Numbered from the stretch's first letter, positions 1-9,372 are shown. The stretch: 64,000 bases of DNA from Candidatus Tectimicrobiota bacterium (GCA_016192455.1 JACPUC010000019.1:253285-317284); one strand, 5' to 3'. The notes: generated by a model not told the origin, from the sequence alone. Program-made: numbers and translations.

Positions 1-312
1 CTTCATGATACCCATCGCACCGCTATGATCCAGATGTGGGAGCAGTTCTCCGACGCGCAACGGGCCATGGAAGACTTGCTCCTCCGCGACAATCCCGACC
101 AGACGACCGTCACGGCCGGAATTGCCGAGGTCAACCGCCTGCGCGACAAGCTGGCGACCTCACACGTCAACACCTGCCTTCAGGTGTTGCAAACGATCCT
201 GACGCCTGAGCAGCGCGCGCGACTCCATGAGCGCCGCCAGGCGTGGCATGATCAGCGAGGAGTAAATGAATCGGCAGTCTGCGGCTTCGAGAGCCACTCT
301 GCCGCCCCCTGA
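1..312 (+). CDS. Spy/CpxP-like periplasmic protein, 3' part only
   Basis: The reading frame is open to the left edge of the window, so the N-terminus is missing. The visible part is a helical Spy/CpxP-type segment (SDAQRAMEDLLL, then an LTPEQRARL motif) followed by a short tail. It aligns over its whole length with the next gene (shared pattern: SDAQ, PDQ, EVxRLR, ILTPEQR, ERRQ), so the two are tandem paralogs. Spy/CpxP proteins are periplasmic chaperones or metal/stress sensors. That role is family knowledge; metal binding is not shown in this fragment. An internal ATG at 25 could be taken as the start, but the homology begins upstream of it. Confidence 0.6.
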   Translation, partial: LHDTHRTAMIQMWEQFSDAQRAMEDLLLRDNPDQTTVTAGIAEVNRLRDKLATSHVNTCLQVLQTILTPEQRARLHERRQAWHDQRGVNESAVCGFESHSAAP

Positions 313-519
313 ATGTGGAGGAACCTCTGTCGAAGAACCCTCAACCCGGCCCGACACGCCGACCCGTAGCCAGTGAGGCTTCCCGCCTCCGTCAGCAGAT
401 GCGGCGGCGCCTTGATGCGGCTGACCGCCAGTTACGAGAAACGAGTCGCCAGGCGGGTGCCGGAACAATCACTTGCGCCGCCACTCCGACCCGTGTGACT
501 TAACCGAAGGAGAGAAACG

Positions 520-1173
520 ATGCAGACGACAAAGAAAACCCAGAGCACCAGTGGACGCTGGCTTGTCATCGGCCTGGCCGCCCTGCTCATCCTTGGTGTG
601 GCCACCTACGCCAGCGCCCAGCGCGGCGGTCGCGGCTATGGCTACGGCATGATGGGCGGTGGCATGGGCGGTCCGGGCATGATGGGTGGTGGCTCCGGTG
701 GCCGGGCCATGATGGGTGGTGGCATGGGCGGTCCGGGCATGATGGGGCCGGGCATGATGGGCGGCGGGGGCTTCGGCGGCCTTAACCTCACCGACGAGCA
801 GCGCCAGGCTCTCGACGATCTCCGTACCAGCCAGCTCACCGCCATGACTCAGACCCGGCAGCAGCTTTCCGACGCCCAACAGGCCCTGCAGGAGCTGCTC
901 CTGGCCGAAACTCCCGACCAGGCGGCCATCGACGCCGCTGTCACCGAGGTCAGCCGCTTGCGCACCGAGCTGATGCGCGCCCAGATCAACGCGCGGCTGC
1001 GTATCCTGCGGGAGATCCTGACCCCTGAGCAGCGCACGGAACTCCGTGAGCGCCGCCAGGAGTGGCTCGACGAGTATGCGACCCAGGAAGCCGTCCCCGG
1101 CCGGCGCGGCGGGGGCCCTGGCTTCGGCATGGGGCATATGGGTGGCGGCCCCGGCTGGATGCACGGCTTCTGA
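520..1173 (+). CDS. Spy/CpxP-like periplasmic protein with Met/Gly repeats
   Basis: 217 residues. An AAGGAGAG ribosome site sits 6 nt before the ATG. Residues 1-34 form a signal peptide (hydrophobic WLVIGLAALLILGVATYASA, cleavage after ASA). Residues about 35-85 are low-complexity GMMGGG/GPGMMG repeats. Residues about 86-190 form the Spy-like helical domain with two LTxEQR motifs (LTDEQR, LTPEQR). The C-terminal tail is rich in Gly, Met and His (GMGHMGGGPGWMHGF). Spy-family proteins act as periplasmic chaperones or metal-stress sensors. The dense Met pairs suggest soft-metal (Cu/Ag) binding, which is inference. It follows a truncated paralog and is closed by a strong terminator at 1218-1258. 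Confidence 0.75.
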   Translation: MQTTKKTQSTSGRWLVIGLAALLILGVATYASAQRGGRGYGYGMMGGGMGGPGMMGGGSGGRAMMGGGMGGPGMMGPGMMGGGGFGGLNLTDEQRQALDDLRTSQLTAMTQTRQQLSDAQQALQELLLAETPDQAAIDAAVTEVSRLRTELMRAQINARLRILREILTPEQRTELRERRQEWLDEYATQEAVPGRRGGGPGFGMGHMGGGPGWMHGF

Positions 1174-1217
1174 ACCGGCGCCACGCCGCTTCCAGGAGGC
1201 GCTTTGAAGAGCGCCAG

Positions 1218-1258
1218 ACGCAACAAGGCAGCCGCACCGGCTGCCTTGTTGCGTTTCG
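1218..1258 (+). terminator. Intrinsic terminator after the Spy-like gene
   Basis: A perfect 17-bp inverted repeat (1218-1234 with 1238-1254) has a 3-nt loop and is followed by TTTCGCT. It lies 45 bp after the stop of the Spy-like gene. The opposite side has no T-tract, so it serves plus-strand transcription. Confidence 0.85.
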
Positions 1259-1384
1259 CTCGCCGCCGCGCAGCGGCAGCCTCGCCGAGGAGGGATCCGA
1301 AGAGCCTCAGGGGGAGACTGGGAACGGGAGCTACCGGGCGCCCTTCGGACCAATGCAGACTGCGTAGCCCCTCTCCCCGCCGGT

Positions 1385-3061
1385 CTACTTGGCGTTCAGG
1401 TCATACACTTTATCCAGCTCGCTGTTGGGCACGTCGAAGACCATCTTGTTCGTGGGGATCGGCTCCACCTTCATGAACTCCGGCAGGTGGTCCGCGGCGC
1501 GGGTGTAACCGGCGTCGCGGTTGAAGGCCCACTCGTCCTGCAGAATCTCCCAGCCCATGTTGCGCAGGTCATCCTTGCTGATGGTCTCGCCCAGGCAGGC
1601 GCTGTAGAAACCGGCGATCGCCTCCATCGGCGGCTCCTGGAACTGACAAAAGCCGCTGGAGTCGACCACGGCGTTGTAGATCTGCGACTCGCGCGACTTC
1701 ACGGCCAGCCCTTCCCAGCTCTTCGTGCCGCCGAACACCAGGCCGGCGGTGTGGTCCGCTCCCATCGGGCTGGTGCAGTAAGTGATGCCGGTGGCGCGCA
1801 GAGTCCGCGGCTCCCAGGCGGGCACGGCCTGCCCCTTGACGACCGGGATGCGCTCGACGTTGAAGGCCCGCCCGGTGACCGCCGCGCCGCTGCCGATAAT
1901 GCGCCCCAGCGGCGTGCCCTTCTCCATCTCCGCAAAGAGGTTGCGCATACCGGCCACGTCGCCGAACGGCAGCACGCCGCCGTCCATGGCCACCGCGATG
2001 GCCGCCCCGGTCTCGATGGTGTCCATCCCCAGCTCGTCGCAGAGGCGGTCGAACTCGGCGATGGCGTCGAGGTCATCAACGCCGCAGTTGGCGCCGAGGA
2101 GCGCCAGAGTCTCGAACTCGAGGGCCGAGGTGACGTACTCCTTCTTCTCGTTGTAGATGGTGTTCGAGCACTGCACGATGCAGCCGGCCAGGCAGTTGTG
2201 CATGCCGCCGCCGCGCGTCTCGAAGGTGGCGAAGATGGCGTCGGCGTTGATCTTGCTGTGCCCCTCGAAGGAGCCGCTGCGGCGGTTGCGGGTGGGCAGG
2301 TTGCCCCACTCGCTCGCCATGTCCACGACGATGGCGGTGCCCTTGGCGTAAGCGTTCTTCTTGCCGCGCCAAGTGGTGACGAAGTCGCTGATCTTCTTCC
2401 GGTAGTCGTCATTCTCCTCGGCCTTCAGGGCGATGGTGCCATGGTCGTCGATGATGACGGCCTTCAGGCCCTTCGTTCCCATCACCGCGCCGAGGCCGCC
2501 GCGCGCTGCGTGGCGGGTGGGGTAGCGGTTGTCGAGGTCGGTGATGGCGACGCTGGCGTTGCCGTAGCCCAGCTCGCCGGCGGGACCGACCATAAGGAAG
2601 GCGGCGCGCTTGTCGGCGTTCTTGCCGAGCTGCTCGGCGCAGGCGTAAGTGCGCATGAGGCGCAGCTCATCGGCGCGGATCAGTTCGGGACCCTTGGAGG
2701 TGATGGTGAGGACGTAGGTCCCCCGATCCTTCGTGCGCCCCTCGACGATCACCGCCCGGTAGCCGAGGCGCCGCAGCTTCTGGCCGAACTGTCCGCCGGC
2801 GTTCGCCTCCTTGATGCCGTTCGTCAGCGGGCTCTTGCCACCGACGGAGGTGCGCCCCGAGGTCGGGGCCGCCGTGCCGGTGAGGACGCCGGGCGCCAGG
2901 ATGAGCTTGTTGAACTCCCCCATCGGATCGCAGTTCCCCGGCACCTCCCTGCGCAGAATCTTGGCGCTGAGGCCGCGACCACCGAAGCGTTCCCACTCCT
3001 TCGGGAATTCATCCTCGCGCACCGTGTGGTCCGTCATGTTGACTCGCAGCAGCTTAGCCAT
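1385..3061 (-). CDS. Aldehyde:ferredoxin oxidoreductase family (tungstopterin enzyme)
   Basis: 558 residues, slightly shorter than the usual roughly 600. The start is supported by GAAAGGGTG upstream. The N-terminal AOR domain carries the pterin-binding glycine-rich stretches (FGGRGL near residue 27, GGKSPLTNG near 74-82, AARGGLGAVMG near 185-195). The cluster ligands appear as C290-x3-C294-x3-C298, with a fourth Cys in the SSGFCQF segment near the C-terminus. Archaeal AORs have a CX2CX3C spacing, so the extra residue is slightly atypical. The family oxidises aldehydes or reduces carboxylic acids with ferredoxin. It is the last gene of the formate dehydrogenase operon, 160 bp after fdhD. The substrate cannot be told from sequence. 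Confidence 0.88.
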   Translation of the reverse strand: MAKLLRVNMTDHTVREDEFPKEWERFGGRGLSAKILRREVPGNCDPMGEFNKLILAPGVLTGTAAPTSGRTSVGGKSPLTNGIKEANAGGQFGQKLRRLGYRAVIVEGRTKDRGTYVLTITSKGPELIRADELRLMRTYACAEQLGKNADKRAAFLMVGPAGELGYGNASVAITDLDNRYPTRHAARGGLGAVMGTKGLKAVIIDDHGTIALKAEENDDYRKKISDFVTTWRGKKNAYAKGTAIVVDMASEWGNLPTRNRRSGSFEGHSKINADAIFATFETRGGGMHNCLAGCIVQCSNTIYNEKKEYVTSALEFETLALLGANCGVDDLDAIAEFDRLCDELGMDTIETGAAIAVAMDGGVLPFGDVAGMRNLFAEMEKGTPLGRIIGSGAAVTGRAFNVERIPVVKGQAVPAWEPRTLRATGITYCTSPMGADHTAGLVFGGTKSWEGLAVKSRESQIYNAVVDSSGFCQFQEPPMEAIAGFYSACLGETISKDDLRNMGWEILQDEWAFNRDAGYTRAADHLPEFMKVEPIPTNKMVFDVPNSELDKVYDLNAK

Positions 3062-3221
3062 GGCATCACCCTTTCAGTTCGCGTTCGGCCGAAGCCGCGC
3101 CGCCCTGTGAACATTGCCAACGGTGCCCACCCCAGACGCTCCTCCCCGGCCTGCGGAACTCGCCGACCAGCCCGCCTTGCGTCCCCCGTCTCCCCAGACC
3201 AGCTCCGAGCGCAAACCCAGC

Positions 3222-4115
3222 TCAGCCGGCGAGCTGCGCGGCTCTCTGGGGTAGATTCCGCACCCGCTCCGGATGGGTATAGATATTGAATGCCTCGCCG
3301 CGCAGAAAACCGATGAGGGTCAGGTTCGATTGCAACGCCAGCTCGACGGCCAGGCTGGTCGGCGCGGAGACCGCCGCGATCACCGGGATGCGCGCCATGA
3401 GAGCCTTCTGCACGATCTCGAAGCTGATCCGCCCGCTCACCATGAGGAGGCAGGAATCGAGGGGGAGGCGATCCCGCAGCAGCATCGAGCCGATCACCTT
3501 GTCGACCGCGTTGTGGCGCCCCACGTCCTCGCGCAGGAGAAGGAGCCGCCCGGCACTCGTGAAGAGCGCCGCCGCGTGCAGCCCGCCGGTCTGCGCGAAG
3601 AGTTCCTGCGCCTGACGCATCCGGCGGTCCAGCAGCCGCAGCGTGCGCGCCTCGAGGCAGGTGGCGGAGGTCACGGGGGGCGCCGTGGTCATCACCGCCT
3701 CGATGCTGGTCTTGCCGCACACCCCGCAGCTCGACGAGGTGTAGAAGTGGCGGTGCAGCCGTAGCAGGTCCGGACGCCGCTCCATTGCGGTGGCGAGGCT
3801 GACGCTGTTGCGCTGCTCAGGATCCTCGCTGGACTGACAGAAGGAGAGGGCAACGAGATCATCGACCCCCTTCAAGATGCCCTCGCCAAAGAGGAAGCCG
3901 ACCGCCAGTTCATCGTCATGTCCCGGCGTGCGCATGGTGATCGAGACCGTCTCCCCATCGAGGCGAATCTCAAGGGGTTCCTCGACGACGAGGGAATCGG
4001 GCGCGGCGTTGCTGGTGGAGCGCTCGACGTGCAGCAGCGCTCCTGGCGTAGCGCCCGCCGCGCGCCGCGGCGCCGGCCCTTGCGCCTCCTGACGCTGTCG
4101 CACGATGTCGCGCAT
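3222..4115 (-). CDS. fdhD: FdhD, formate dehydrogenase sulfurtransferase
   Basis: 297 residues. FdhD moves sulfur from a cysteine desulfurase to the Mo/W-bis-MGD cofactor, which formate dehydrogenase needs for activity. The signature YTSSSCGVCGKTS near residues 126-137 holds the redox pair C130 and C133. Other family blocks are visible: EEPLEIRLDG near 45, TPGHDDELAVGFLFGEGI near 63-80, and REDVGRHNAVDKVIG. It lies 75 bp after fdhA in the same direction, the expected partner. Confidence 0.95.
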   Translation of the reverse strand: MRDIVRQRQEAQGPAPRRAAGATPGALLHVERSTSNAAPDSLVVEEPLEIRLDGETVSITMRTPGHDDELAVGFLFGEGILKGVDDLVALSFCQSSEDPEQRNSVSLATAMERRPDLLRLHRHFYTSSSCGVCGKTSIEAVMTTAPPVTSATCLEARTLRLLDRRMRQAQELFAQTGGLHAAALFTSAGRLLLLREDVGRHNAVDKVIGSMLLRDRLPLDSCLLMVSGRISFEIVQKALMARIPVIAAVSAPTSLAVELALQSNLTLIGFLRGEAFNIYTHPERVRNLPQRAAQLAG

Positions 4116-4190
4116 GCTGCTCCCTGCGCCGTGGGCGTGCTATCCCGCGCCTCTCCCGTGACAAGCCGCCGCCGGCCCCCCTTGCCCCTA

Positions 4191-6893
4191 TTATGCGGTG
4201 CTTGCCGCCGTTCTGGCAACCTTGCGCAGCCTCACCGCCGACACCTTGTACTCCGGGCACTTGGTGACGCCGTCGGCATGCTGGCTGGTGAGGATGTTCG
4301 TGCGCACCTCGGGGAAATGGAAGGACATGAAGACCTCGCCCGGCGCCACGCGGCGGGAGACGACCGCCGGCGCCCTGACGCTTCCCCGGCGGCTCTCGAT
4401 CTCCAGGAGGTCACCCGCCTCGATCTCCAGGAGACGCGCGTCGCGCGGGTGAATCTCGATGCCGTCGAAGGCCTGCAGCTCGAGGTTGCCGGTGCGGCGG
4501 GTCATCGTCGCCGAGTTGTAGTGGTAGAGCTGCCGTCCGGTCACGAGGAGGTAGGGATACTCCTCATCCGGCTCCTCCTCCGGCGGATTGAAGTCGGCGA
4601 TCGCCAGGTTGGCTTTGCCCGATGGGGTGCGGAAGTGCTGCTCGTAGAGAATCTCGGTGTCCGGCGCTGTGGGAGTGAGGACGGGCCACTGCAGCCCCTT
4701 GCGCTCCAGCCGGGCGAGGGAGACGCCGGCGAGGTCCGGGCTAAGGGAGGCTACCTCCTCCATCACCGCCGCGGCGTCGGCGTAGCGCATCGGATAACCC
4801 ATGGCCTCGGCGAGGAGCATGATGATGTCGCCATCCGCCTTGGCGTTGCCGACCGGCTCGATCACCCTGCGCACCATCTGGATGCGCCGCTCGGCGTTCG
4901 TAAAGGTGCCGCTCTTCTCGAGGAAACTCGACCCCGGCAGCACGACGTGCGCGTACTTCGCCGTCTCGTTCAGGAAGATGTCCTGCACCACCAGGAACTC
5001 GAGGCCCTCCAGGGCCTTGATGACGTGCAGGGTGTTCGGATCGGTCTGCGCCACGTCCTCCGCCATGATGTACATCGACTTCAGCGTGCCGGCGATGGCG
5101 GCGTTGAACATGTCGGGAATCATGTGGCCCGGCTGGCGCTTCATGCTGACGCCCCAGGCGCGCTCGTAGCGCTGCATGACCTCCTCGTCCGCCACCTTCT
5201 GGTACATGGTGAGGGTGCTGGGGAGGGCCCCCATGTCGCTGGCGCCCTGCACGTTGTTCTGGCCGCGCAGCGGGTTGACGCCGCCCCCCGGCTTGCCGAG
5301 GTTGCCGGTGAGGATGGCGAGGTTCGTAAGCGCCCGCACGCCGTCGCTGCCGTGGCTGTGCTCGGTAATGCCGAGGCCGTAGAAGATGCCGGCGGCGCCG
5401 CGCGTGGCATAGAGCCGCGCCGCCTTGCGCAACGTCTCGGCGGGCACGCCGGAAACACGCTCAACGTACTCCGGGGTGAACTTCTGGATGTGCCCGAGGA
5501 AGTGTTCGAACCCCTCGACGCGCTGCTCGAGGAACTCCTCGTCGGCCAGCCCCTCGTTGACGATGACGTGCGCCAGGCCGTTGAAGACCGCCACGTTTGT
5601 CCCCGGCTTGAGCTGCACGAAGACGTCCGCCCAGCGCCTCAGCTCGATGGCGCGCGGATCGAGGACGATGAGCGCCGCGCCCCGGAAGACCGCCTGCTTG
5701 ATGCGGGCGCCCACCACGGGATGCGCCTCGGTGGGGTTGGCGCCGGTCACCAGGATGCAGTCGCTGCGGTCGATGTCCACGAAGGAGTTCGTGCCGCCGC
5801 TCAGGCCGAGGGAGGCGTTCAGCCCGTAGGCCGAGGGCGAGTGGCAGACGCGCGAGCAGTTGTCGATGTTGTGCGTGCCCAGCGCCGCCCGGGTGAACTT
5901 CTGCATCAGGAAGTTCTCCTCGTTCGTGCAGCGCGACGAGGAGATGACAGCGATGGCGTCCGGACCGTGTTCGGCCTTAATACGCTTCCAGTGCGAGGCG
6001 ATGAGGGCGATGGCCTCCTCCCAGGTGGCGGTCTCGAACCTGCCGTGGCGCTTGATGAGGGGATCGGTGAGACGATCGGGCGAGTGCGCGAACTGGTGCG
6101 CGAAGCGTCCCTTCACGCAGGTGTGGCCGCGGTTCGCCGGGCCGTCCATGGCCGGCTCGATGGCGATCACCCGCTCGTCGCGCACCTGCACGTCGAGGCT
6201 GCAGCCGACGCCGCAGTACGAGCAGGTGGTGGTGACCGTGCGGTCGATGCGCGGCGAGTCGCGGAAGGCCTCCTCCGTCAAGGCATTGGTGGGGCAGGTG
6301 GAGACGCAGGCGCCGCAGCTCACGCAGTCCGAGGTCTGGAACGGCTCATCGAACCCCGCCGCAATCTTCGTCTCGAAGCCGCGCCCGCTGTAGGTGAGGG
6401 CGAAGGTCCCCTGCAGCTCATCGCAGATGCGCACGCAGCGCCCGCAGACGATGCACTCGTTGAGATTCACCTTGATATAAGGGTGGCTGTCATCCGGTGC
6501 GTAGCTGTGGCGCGCCCCGGCATAGCGGCTTTCGCGCACCCCCACGTAGTCGGCCACCCGCTTCAGCTCGTTGCGGCCGTCGGCCCGGGCTAGGGCCTCC
6601 GGTGGGTAGTCGGAGAGGACCAGCTCGACGATATTGCGCACCGCCTTTTTGACCGTGGGGTCCTGGGTGGAGATCACCATGTTGGGGGCGACCGGGGTGG
6701 TGCAGGAGGCGACCGGGTTCTTCGCCCCCTCGAGGCGCACCAGGCAGACGCGGCAGGCGCCGTAGGCTTCCAGGCGCTCGTCGTAGCAGAGCGTCGGCAC
6801 GTACTGCCCGCGCTCGCGCAGCACCTCCAGAATCGTCTGACCAGGGCGCGCTGCAACCTGCGCGCCATCTATCGTCATGGGAACCGTCTGCAT
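4191..6893 (-). CDS. fdhA: NAD-linked formate dehydrogenase, catalytic alpha subunit (cysteine type)
   Basis: 900 residues. Domain order: an N-terminal 2Fe-2S domain (C36, C47, C50, C64), two 4Fe-4S ferredoxin motifs (C147/150/153/157 and C190/193/196/200), then the molybdopterin oxidoreductase domain with its own 4Fe-4S site (C224, C227, C231, C259). The catalytic position is Cys350 followed by His351 (RVCHSPSAYGL), so it is a cysteine rather than selenocysteine enzyme. The His/Cys cluster site usual after the 2Fe-2S domain in NuoG-like subunits looks lost (DYPPEALARAD). It oxidises formate or reduces CO2, passing electrons to the NuoEF-like subunit encoded 70 bp upstream. Confidence 0.93.
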   Translation of the reverse strand: MQTVPMTIDGAQVAARPGQTILEVLRERGQYVPTLCYDERLEAYGACRVCLVRLEGAKNPVASCTTPVAPNMVISTQDPTVKKAVRNIVELVLSDYPPEALARADGRNELKRVADYVGVRESRYAGARHSYAPDDSHPYIKVNLNECIVCGRCVRICDELQGTFALTYSGRGFETKIAAGFDEPFQTSDCVSCGACVSTCPTNALTEEAFRDSPRIDRTVTTTCSYCGVGCSLDVQVRDERVIAIEPAMDGPANRGHTCVKGRFAHQFAHSPDRLTDPLIKRHGRFETATWEEAIALIASHWKRIKAEHGPDAIAVISSSRCTNEENFLMQKFTRAALGTHNIDNCSRVCHSPSAYGLNASLGLSGGTNSFVDIDRSDCILVTGANPTEAHPVVGARIKQAVFRGAALIVLDPRAIELRRWADVFVQLKPGTNVAVFNGLAHVIVNEGLADEEFLEQRVEGFEHFLGHIQKFTPEYVERVSGVPAETLRKAARLYATRGAAGIFYGLGITEHSHGSDGVRALTNLAILTGNLGKPGGGVNPLRGQNNVQGASDMGALPSTLTMYQKVADEEVMQRYERAWGVSMKRQPGHMIPDMFNAAIAGTLKSMYIMAEDVAQTDPNTLHVIKALEGLEFLVVQDIFLNETAKYAHVVLPGSSFLEKSGTFTNAERRIQMVRRVIEPVGNAKADGDIIMLLAEAMGYPMRYADAAAVMEEVASLSPDLAGVSLARLERKGLQWPVLTPTAPDTEILYEQHFRTPSGKANLAIADFNPPEEEPDEEYPYLLVTGRQLYHYNSATMTRRTGNLELQAFDGIEIHPRDARLLEIEAGDLLEIESRRGSVRAPAVVSRRVAPGEVFMSFHFPEVRTNILTSQHADGVTKCPEYKVSAVRLRKVARTAASTA

Positions 6894-6963
6894 CGAGGTT
6901 CACTCCCTACCGCGCGACGGGAACACCGCTGGTGCGCGAAAGCACCCCTCCTCCGCCACCGCC

Positions 6964-8697
6964 TCAGGACACCAGCAGCTCCTCCCGGAAATGCCGCATG
7001 ATGCTCTGGATCGGCGCCGGGATGCCGCCGCCGTGGGCGCAAAGGCTGCCGAGGCGCATCGTGTCGCAGAGATCGTCGAGGAGCTGGAGGTCGCCCTGCC
7101 GCCCCTGGCCGGCCAGGAACTTCTCCGCCAGCTCGACGCCGCGCCGCGAGCCAATGCGGCAGGGGAAGCACTTGCCGCAGGACTCCTGCTCGCAGAAGAA
7201 GAAGAGGTGCCGCGCCACCTCGCGCATGTCCATCGAGGTGTCGAAGGCGACGATGCCGCCGTGCCCGAGGAGGCCGCCCACCGCGTCCAGCTCCTCAAAC
7301 CCGAGACGGGTGTCGAGGAGGCTGGCTGGGATGATGCCGCCAAGCGGTCCGCCGATCTGCAAGGCTTTCAGCTCCCTGCCCTCCTTCAGGCCGCCGCCGA
7401 TCTCTTCGACGATGCTGCGCAGGGTGACCCCCAGCGGCACCTCGTAGAGACCCGGGCGCTCGAACAGTTCGTTGAGCGAGATCGCCTTCGTGCCGCGGCT
7501 GCGGTTATGGCCGATGGCGGCGTACGCCCCGCCGCCGTTGGCGAGAATCCACGGGACCGTCTGCAGGGTCTCGACGTTATTGACCACCGTCGGCTTGCCG
7601 TAGAGGCCCTGCTGCGTCGGGAAGGGGGGACGCGCCGAAACCATGCCGCGCACCCCCTCGATGGAGCGCAGCATCGCCGTCTCCTCGCCGCAGATGTAGG
7701 AGCCGGCCCCCTCGACGACGCTCACCTCGAAGTTGAATCCACTCCCCTGGATGTTGCGGCCCAGCAGCCCCGCCGCGCTGGCGTCCTCGACCGCCTGCGC
7801 CAGGCTGCGGATCGCCGCCGGGTACTCCGCCCGCACATAGACGTAGCCGCGCTCCGCGCCGATGGCGAAGCCGCACAGGGCCATGCCTTCGAGGATGCTG
7901 TGCGGGTCCTGCTCCATCAGGTACTTGTCGATGTAGGCGCCGGGGTCCCCCTCGTCGCCGTTGCAGCAGACGTACTTCGGCGTCGCCGGTTCGGCGGCGC
8001 AGACCTTCCACTTGGTGCCGGTGGGGAAGCCGGCGCCGCCGCGGCCGCGAAGCTGCGAGGCGACCACCTGGTCGATCACCTGGGTGGGAGTCATGCGAGC
8101 GAGGGCGAAGAGCAGGGCGTCGTAGACGCCGCGGACGCGCGCCTCGGCCAGACGCGGCGCGCCGCCGCCGAGGAGGTTGCGGAGCACGATGGGCTGCTCC
8201 GCCGTGCAGCCGAGCGCCAGCGGGACGGACTCCGCCGGCTCGCCGCCGGCGCGTAGGTCGTCGACCAGCGCCCGCACCGATTCCTCGTCCATGCCACCGT
8301 ACACGCTGTCGTTGACGCGCACCGACGGAGAGACGTTGCACAGCCCCAGGCAGTAGACCGGCTCCAGCGTGGCGAAACCGTCCGCGCTCGTCTCGCCCAG
8401 TTTCACCCCCAGCGCCTGCTCCAGGCTTCTCACGGTGCGCTCGCAGCCGGAGGCGAGGCAAGCGGTTCCCTGGCACACCCGCACGTGGTAGCGGCCATGG
8501 GGGGTGAACTTCAGGTCGTCGTAGAACGTCGCCACGCCGTAGACGAACGCTTTCGGAACGTAGGTCTCCAGGGCAATCCGCTCGATATCCTCGTTGGTGA
8601 TCCGCCCGCCGCGCGCTTTCACCTGCCGGAGCTTCACCAGGGTTGACGGCTCCTCCCCGGCGTAGCGCTGGTTGATCCGGACAACGTTCTTGGACAT
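6964..8697 (-). CDS. Fused NuoE-NuoF diaphorase subunit of the formate dehydrogenase
   Basis: 577 residues in two parts. Residues 1-155 are a NuoE-like thioredoxin-fold 2Fe-2S domain with C75, C80, C116 and C120. Residues about 175-577 are NuoF-like: the NADH/FMN motif GRGGAGFPTGTKW (218-230), CNGDEGDPGAY (245-255) and a C-terminal 4Fe-4S site CGKCFPC (C507, C510, C513) with C553. Such subunits transfer electrons between NAD(H) and the FdhA iron-sulfur chain. It is the first gene of the fdh operon, about 75 nt after a near-consensus promoter. A bifurcating role with ferredoxin is possible but cannot be read from sequence. Confidence 0.92.
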   Translation of the reverse strand: MSKNVVRINQRYAGEEPSTLVKLRQVKARGGRITNEDIERIALETYVPKAFVYGVATFYDDLKFTPHGRYHVRVCQGTACLASGCERTVRSLEQALGVKLGETSADGFATLEPVYCLGLCNVSPSVRVNDSVYGGMDEESVRALVDDLRAGGEPAESVPLALGCTAEQPIVLRNLLGGGAPRLAEARVRGVYDALLFALARMTPTQVIDQVVASQLRGRGGAGFPTGTKWKVCAAEPATPKYVCCNGDEGDPGAYIDKYLMEQDPHSILEGMALCGFAIGAERGYVYVRAEYPAAIRSLAQAVEDASAAGLLGRNIQGSGFNFEVSVVEGAGSYICGEETAMLRSIEGVRGMVSARPPFPTQQGLYGKPTVVNNVETLQTVPWILANGGGAYAAIGHNRSRGTKAISLNELFERPGLYEVPLGVTLRSIVEEIGGGLKEGRELKALQIGGPLGGIIPASLLDTRLGFEELDAVGGLLGHGGIVAFDTSMDMREVARHLFFFCEQESCGKCFPCRIGSRRGVELAEKFLAGQGRQGDLQLLDDLCDTMRLGSLCAHGGGIPAPIQSIMRHFREELLVS

Positions 8698-8779
8698 GCA
8701 CCCTCACCCATCGCGCCCATGGGAGAACCGCCCACCTGGACGACGGACACCCCCGACCCCGACCTCCGCTTGTAGGCTG

Positions 8780-8808
8780 ATTATAGAAACGCCGCCGCCT
8801 TCGCTCAA
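8780..8808 (-). promoter_or_regulatory. Sigma-70-type promoter of the fdh-AOR operon
   Basis: On the minus strand TTGAGC (8808-8803) and TATAAT (8785-8780) are separated by exactly 17 bp. The predicted start near 8773 leaves a leader of about 75 nt before the NuoEF gene. The gap 8698-9015 holds this promoter and nothing else recognisable. Confidence 0.7.
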
Positions 8809-9015
8809 GGGGTAAGCGCCGGGCCGCGCTCTCGCCCGCCGAGAGCGGCGCCGGCGCCGCGGAGCGGGGCGCGGCGCTCGTGCCGCGGCCGCGGTAGTGC
8901 GTTTCGCAGCCACAGCAACAGCGTCTCACGGCAAGCCGCCAGCCTTCCTATACTGGCAGGGAAGGTAGAGGCGACGCGGGGAGCGCCGAGCGGCAAACCT
9001 TAAGGAGGGCAGGAG

Positions 9016-9372
9016 ATGGACCGCTACGCAGCGGCGCCCGTTCCCACCGAGATCAAGCGGGCGGACACCACAAAGCTCAGGGTGCGGTGGAACGACGGGC
9101 ATGTGAGTGACTATGGCGGCGCGGCCCTGCGGCGGGCCTGCCGCTGCGCCGGCTGCGTCGATGAGTGGAGCGGGGCGGCGTTGCTCGACCCCAAGACGGT
9201 GCCGGAGGACATCTCGGCGGCGAACGTCAGGCTGGTCGGTCGCTACGGCATCAACATCGAGTGGAGCGACGGCCACGCCAGCGGCATCTACGATTTCCGC
9301 CGCCTCCGCAGCCTCTGCCCCTGCGAGGCATGCCGGCGGGACAACGCCCTGCCCAGCGCCTCTGAAGCGTGA
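9016..9372 (+). CDS. DUF971 family protein (GBBH-like N-terminal domain)
   Basis: 118 residues with an ideal AAGGAGG site 7 nt before the ATG. It matches the DUF971 fold also found at the N-terminus of gamma-butyrobetaine hydroxylases: two similar halves, each with a W(N/S)DGH motif (RVRWNDGHVSDYG, NIEWSDGHASGIYDF), each followed by a Cys pair (CRCAGC near residue 38, CPCEAC near 107). The four-Cys arrangement suggests a metal site. Stand-alone DUF971 proteins are often linked to Fe-S or Mrp/ApbC functions; that link is family context and not visible here. Confidence 0.8.
   Translation: MDRYAAAPVPTEIKRADTTKLRVRWNDGHVSDYGGAALRRACRCAGCVDEWSGAALLDPKTVPEDISAANVRLVGRYGINIEWSDGHASGIYDFRRLRSLCPCEACRRDNALPSASEA

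Noticed and set aside
313-519. Possible small protein from a GTG at 315 to 503 (62 residues)
   Set aside because: No ribosome site, no homology, and the Arg-rich composition is expected by chance in this GC-rich frame. Treated as spacer between the two Spy-like genes.
1487-3289. 600-codon open frame opposite the AOR gene
   Set aside because: Antisense shadow of AOR, with Val/Ala/Gly/Asp-rich translation and no recognisable domain.
3918-6593. Very long open frame (891 codons) on the plus strand opposite fdhA
   Set aside because: It mirrors the codon positions of fdhA and fdhD; the translation is low-complexity His/Val/Asp/Arg-rich with no domain. High GC keeps antisense frames open.
4191-6893. 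Selenocysteine formate dehydrogenase
   Set aside because: The active-site codon encodes Cys (RVCHSPSA), and no in-frame TGA or selenocysteine hairpin is needed.
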